DNA of 6,464 nt. Source: an uncultured Bacteroidia bacterium (GTDB lineage: Bacteria; Bacteroidota; Bacteroidia; Bacteroidales; UBA932). Shown one piece after another: positions 5,976 through 6,464 of this stretch. The stretch lies in NCBI GenBank assembly GCA_902796455.1, contig CADBPH010000097.1, positions 1 through 6,464 on the forward strand, in the 5' to 3' direction. The notes beneath the pieces are model-generated. The model did not search any database. It was not told the DNA's origin and saw nothing but the letters and a program-made list of their open reading frames with translations. How positions within the stretch are numbered: the stretch's first letter is position 1; each line of letters opens with the position of its first letter. The translations under genes and the position numbers were made by a program.

Positions 5976-6464
5976 TTAGTCTTCAATAGCCGCGGCGGCT
6001 GCTTCGAGTGCGGTTGTCAAGTTGTCGATGGCGTCAATGGCATCTCCTACGTATGCGGCTTTATAGTCATCGACGAAGTGTCCGCTCTTGATGCAGACCT
6101 CTATTTTTCCGAGAGCGTCGGCGAGGGCGGTTTTAATCGCAGACGCCTCTCCCGGGTGATGTTTCTCCAGGAAAGCGAGAAGGGAATCCGAGGCACGGGA
6201 CGTGGCACCATAGCTGCCGTACAGGCTGTATTGAACGGAGAGGAGATTGTCCTTGAAGTCTTTGAATGAGTTCTTCGAATAGGGAGACTCTATGTAGCTT
6301 TCGTCTTCACCGTTGTGGGCCTGACCCATCTTGGAAGAGGCGACTTCGTCGGTAATTCCGGCACAGCCGGCCTGCAGGATGGTTTTTGCTACAAGTTGCC
6401 AGGAAGCATACGTACTGCCTGCGGCAGCGGCGCCGAGCATGTCTTCTCCATAAGATTTGCCCAG
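5976..6464 (-). CDS. Imelysin / peptidase M75-family protein, C-terminal part (5' end cut by window)
   Basis: The frame is open to the right edge, so 162 C-terminal residues of a longer protein are seen. An in-frame ATG at 6440 is internal, because the frame continues upstream of it in family-like sequence (LGKSYGED). The sequence fits the imelysin-like family (PF09375, which includes ICMP/IrpA and EfeO-related proteins): AGCAGITDEVASSKMG (33-48 of the visible part), then ESPYSKNSFKDFKDNLLSVQ (59-78), followed by helix-rich sequence ending in an Ala-rich tail. The diagnostic GxHxxE metal motif would lie in the missing N-terminal part and cannot be checked. Members are envelope proteins linked to iron or heme acquisition; despite the peptidase name, proteolysis is not well supported for most of them. 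It is the first visible gene of the operon with the DHOR cytochrome 22 nt downstream, which supports an iron-related role. Confidence 0.85.
   Translation of the reverse strand: MGKSYGEDMLGAAAAGSTYASWQLVAKTILQAGCAGITDEVASSKMGQAHNGEDESYIESPYSKNSFKDFKDNLLSVQYSLYGSYGATSRASDSLLAFLEKHHPGEASAIKTALADALGKIEVCIKSGHFVDDYKAAYVGDAIDAIDNLTTALEAAAAAIED

Noticed and set aside
4253..5989. 578-codon plus-strand open frame
   Set aside because: It is fully opposite the DHOR gene, whose heme motifs and signal sequence are unambiguous. The plus-strand translation has no coherent domain pattern.
5976..6440. Complete 154-aa gene starting at ATG 6440
   Set aside because: The frame stays open to the window edge and the extra residues LGKSYGED continue imelysin-like sequence, so the ATG is internal to a truncated larger gene.

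Overview
All genes supported in this 6.5 kb window lie on the minus strand, so the biological reading order runs from the right edge to the left. The sequence is fairly GC-rich. It suggests a Bacteroidota (Bacteroidetes) organism, possibly a high-GC Bacteroidales member. The evidence is a fused ResB-CcsA cytochrome c assembly protein of the type common there, a lipoprotein whose Cys is followed by a charged K-D-x-D stretch like a Bacteroidetes lipoprotein export signal, genes without clear Shine-Dalgarno sequences, and a TATCTTTG element matching the Bacteroidetes -7 promoter consensus TAnnTTTG. The assignment is inference; no rRNA or other marker gene is present.

Right block (6464 to 2361) is a tight three-gene operon: the C-terminal part of an imelysin/peptidase M75-family protein (cut by the window edge), then 22 nt later a 600-aa di-heme c-type cytochrome lipoprotein of the DHOR (di-haem oxidoreductase, thiol-oxidoreductase-like) family, and then a fused System II cytochrome c synthase (CcsBA). 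The CcsBA start codon shares one base with the DHOR stop codon. Imelysin and DHOR genes are associated with iron acquisition loci in Gram-negative bacteria. The CcsBA protein probably attaches heme to the two CxxCH sites of the DHOR protein, so client and heme ligase are co-expressed.

A 90-nt gap (2360-2271) holds a possible promoter and no gene. Left block (2270 to 1) is a second compact operon: a RelA/SpoT-type alarmone (ppGpp-family) synthetase with a long uncharacterised C-terminal extension, then 3 nt later a small HD-domain alarmone hydrolase (MESH1/SpoT-hydrolase type), then, overlapping by 8 nt, an aminoglycoside-phosphotransferase-fold kinase cut by the left edge. Both alarmone enzymes keep the expected catalytic residues. 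A separate single-domain synthetase coupled to a single-domain hydrolase resembles toxSAS toxin-antitoxin modules of the FaRel/ATfaRel kind. The added kinase makes this block the most interesting part of the window.

No tRNA, rRNA, CRISPR array, insertion sequence or substantial repeat was seen. Long plus-strand open frames opposite the real genes are judged to be shadows.
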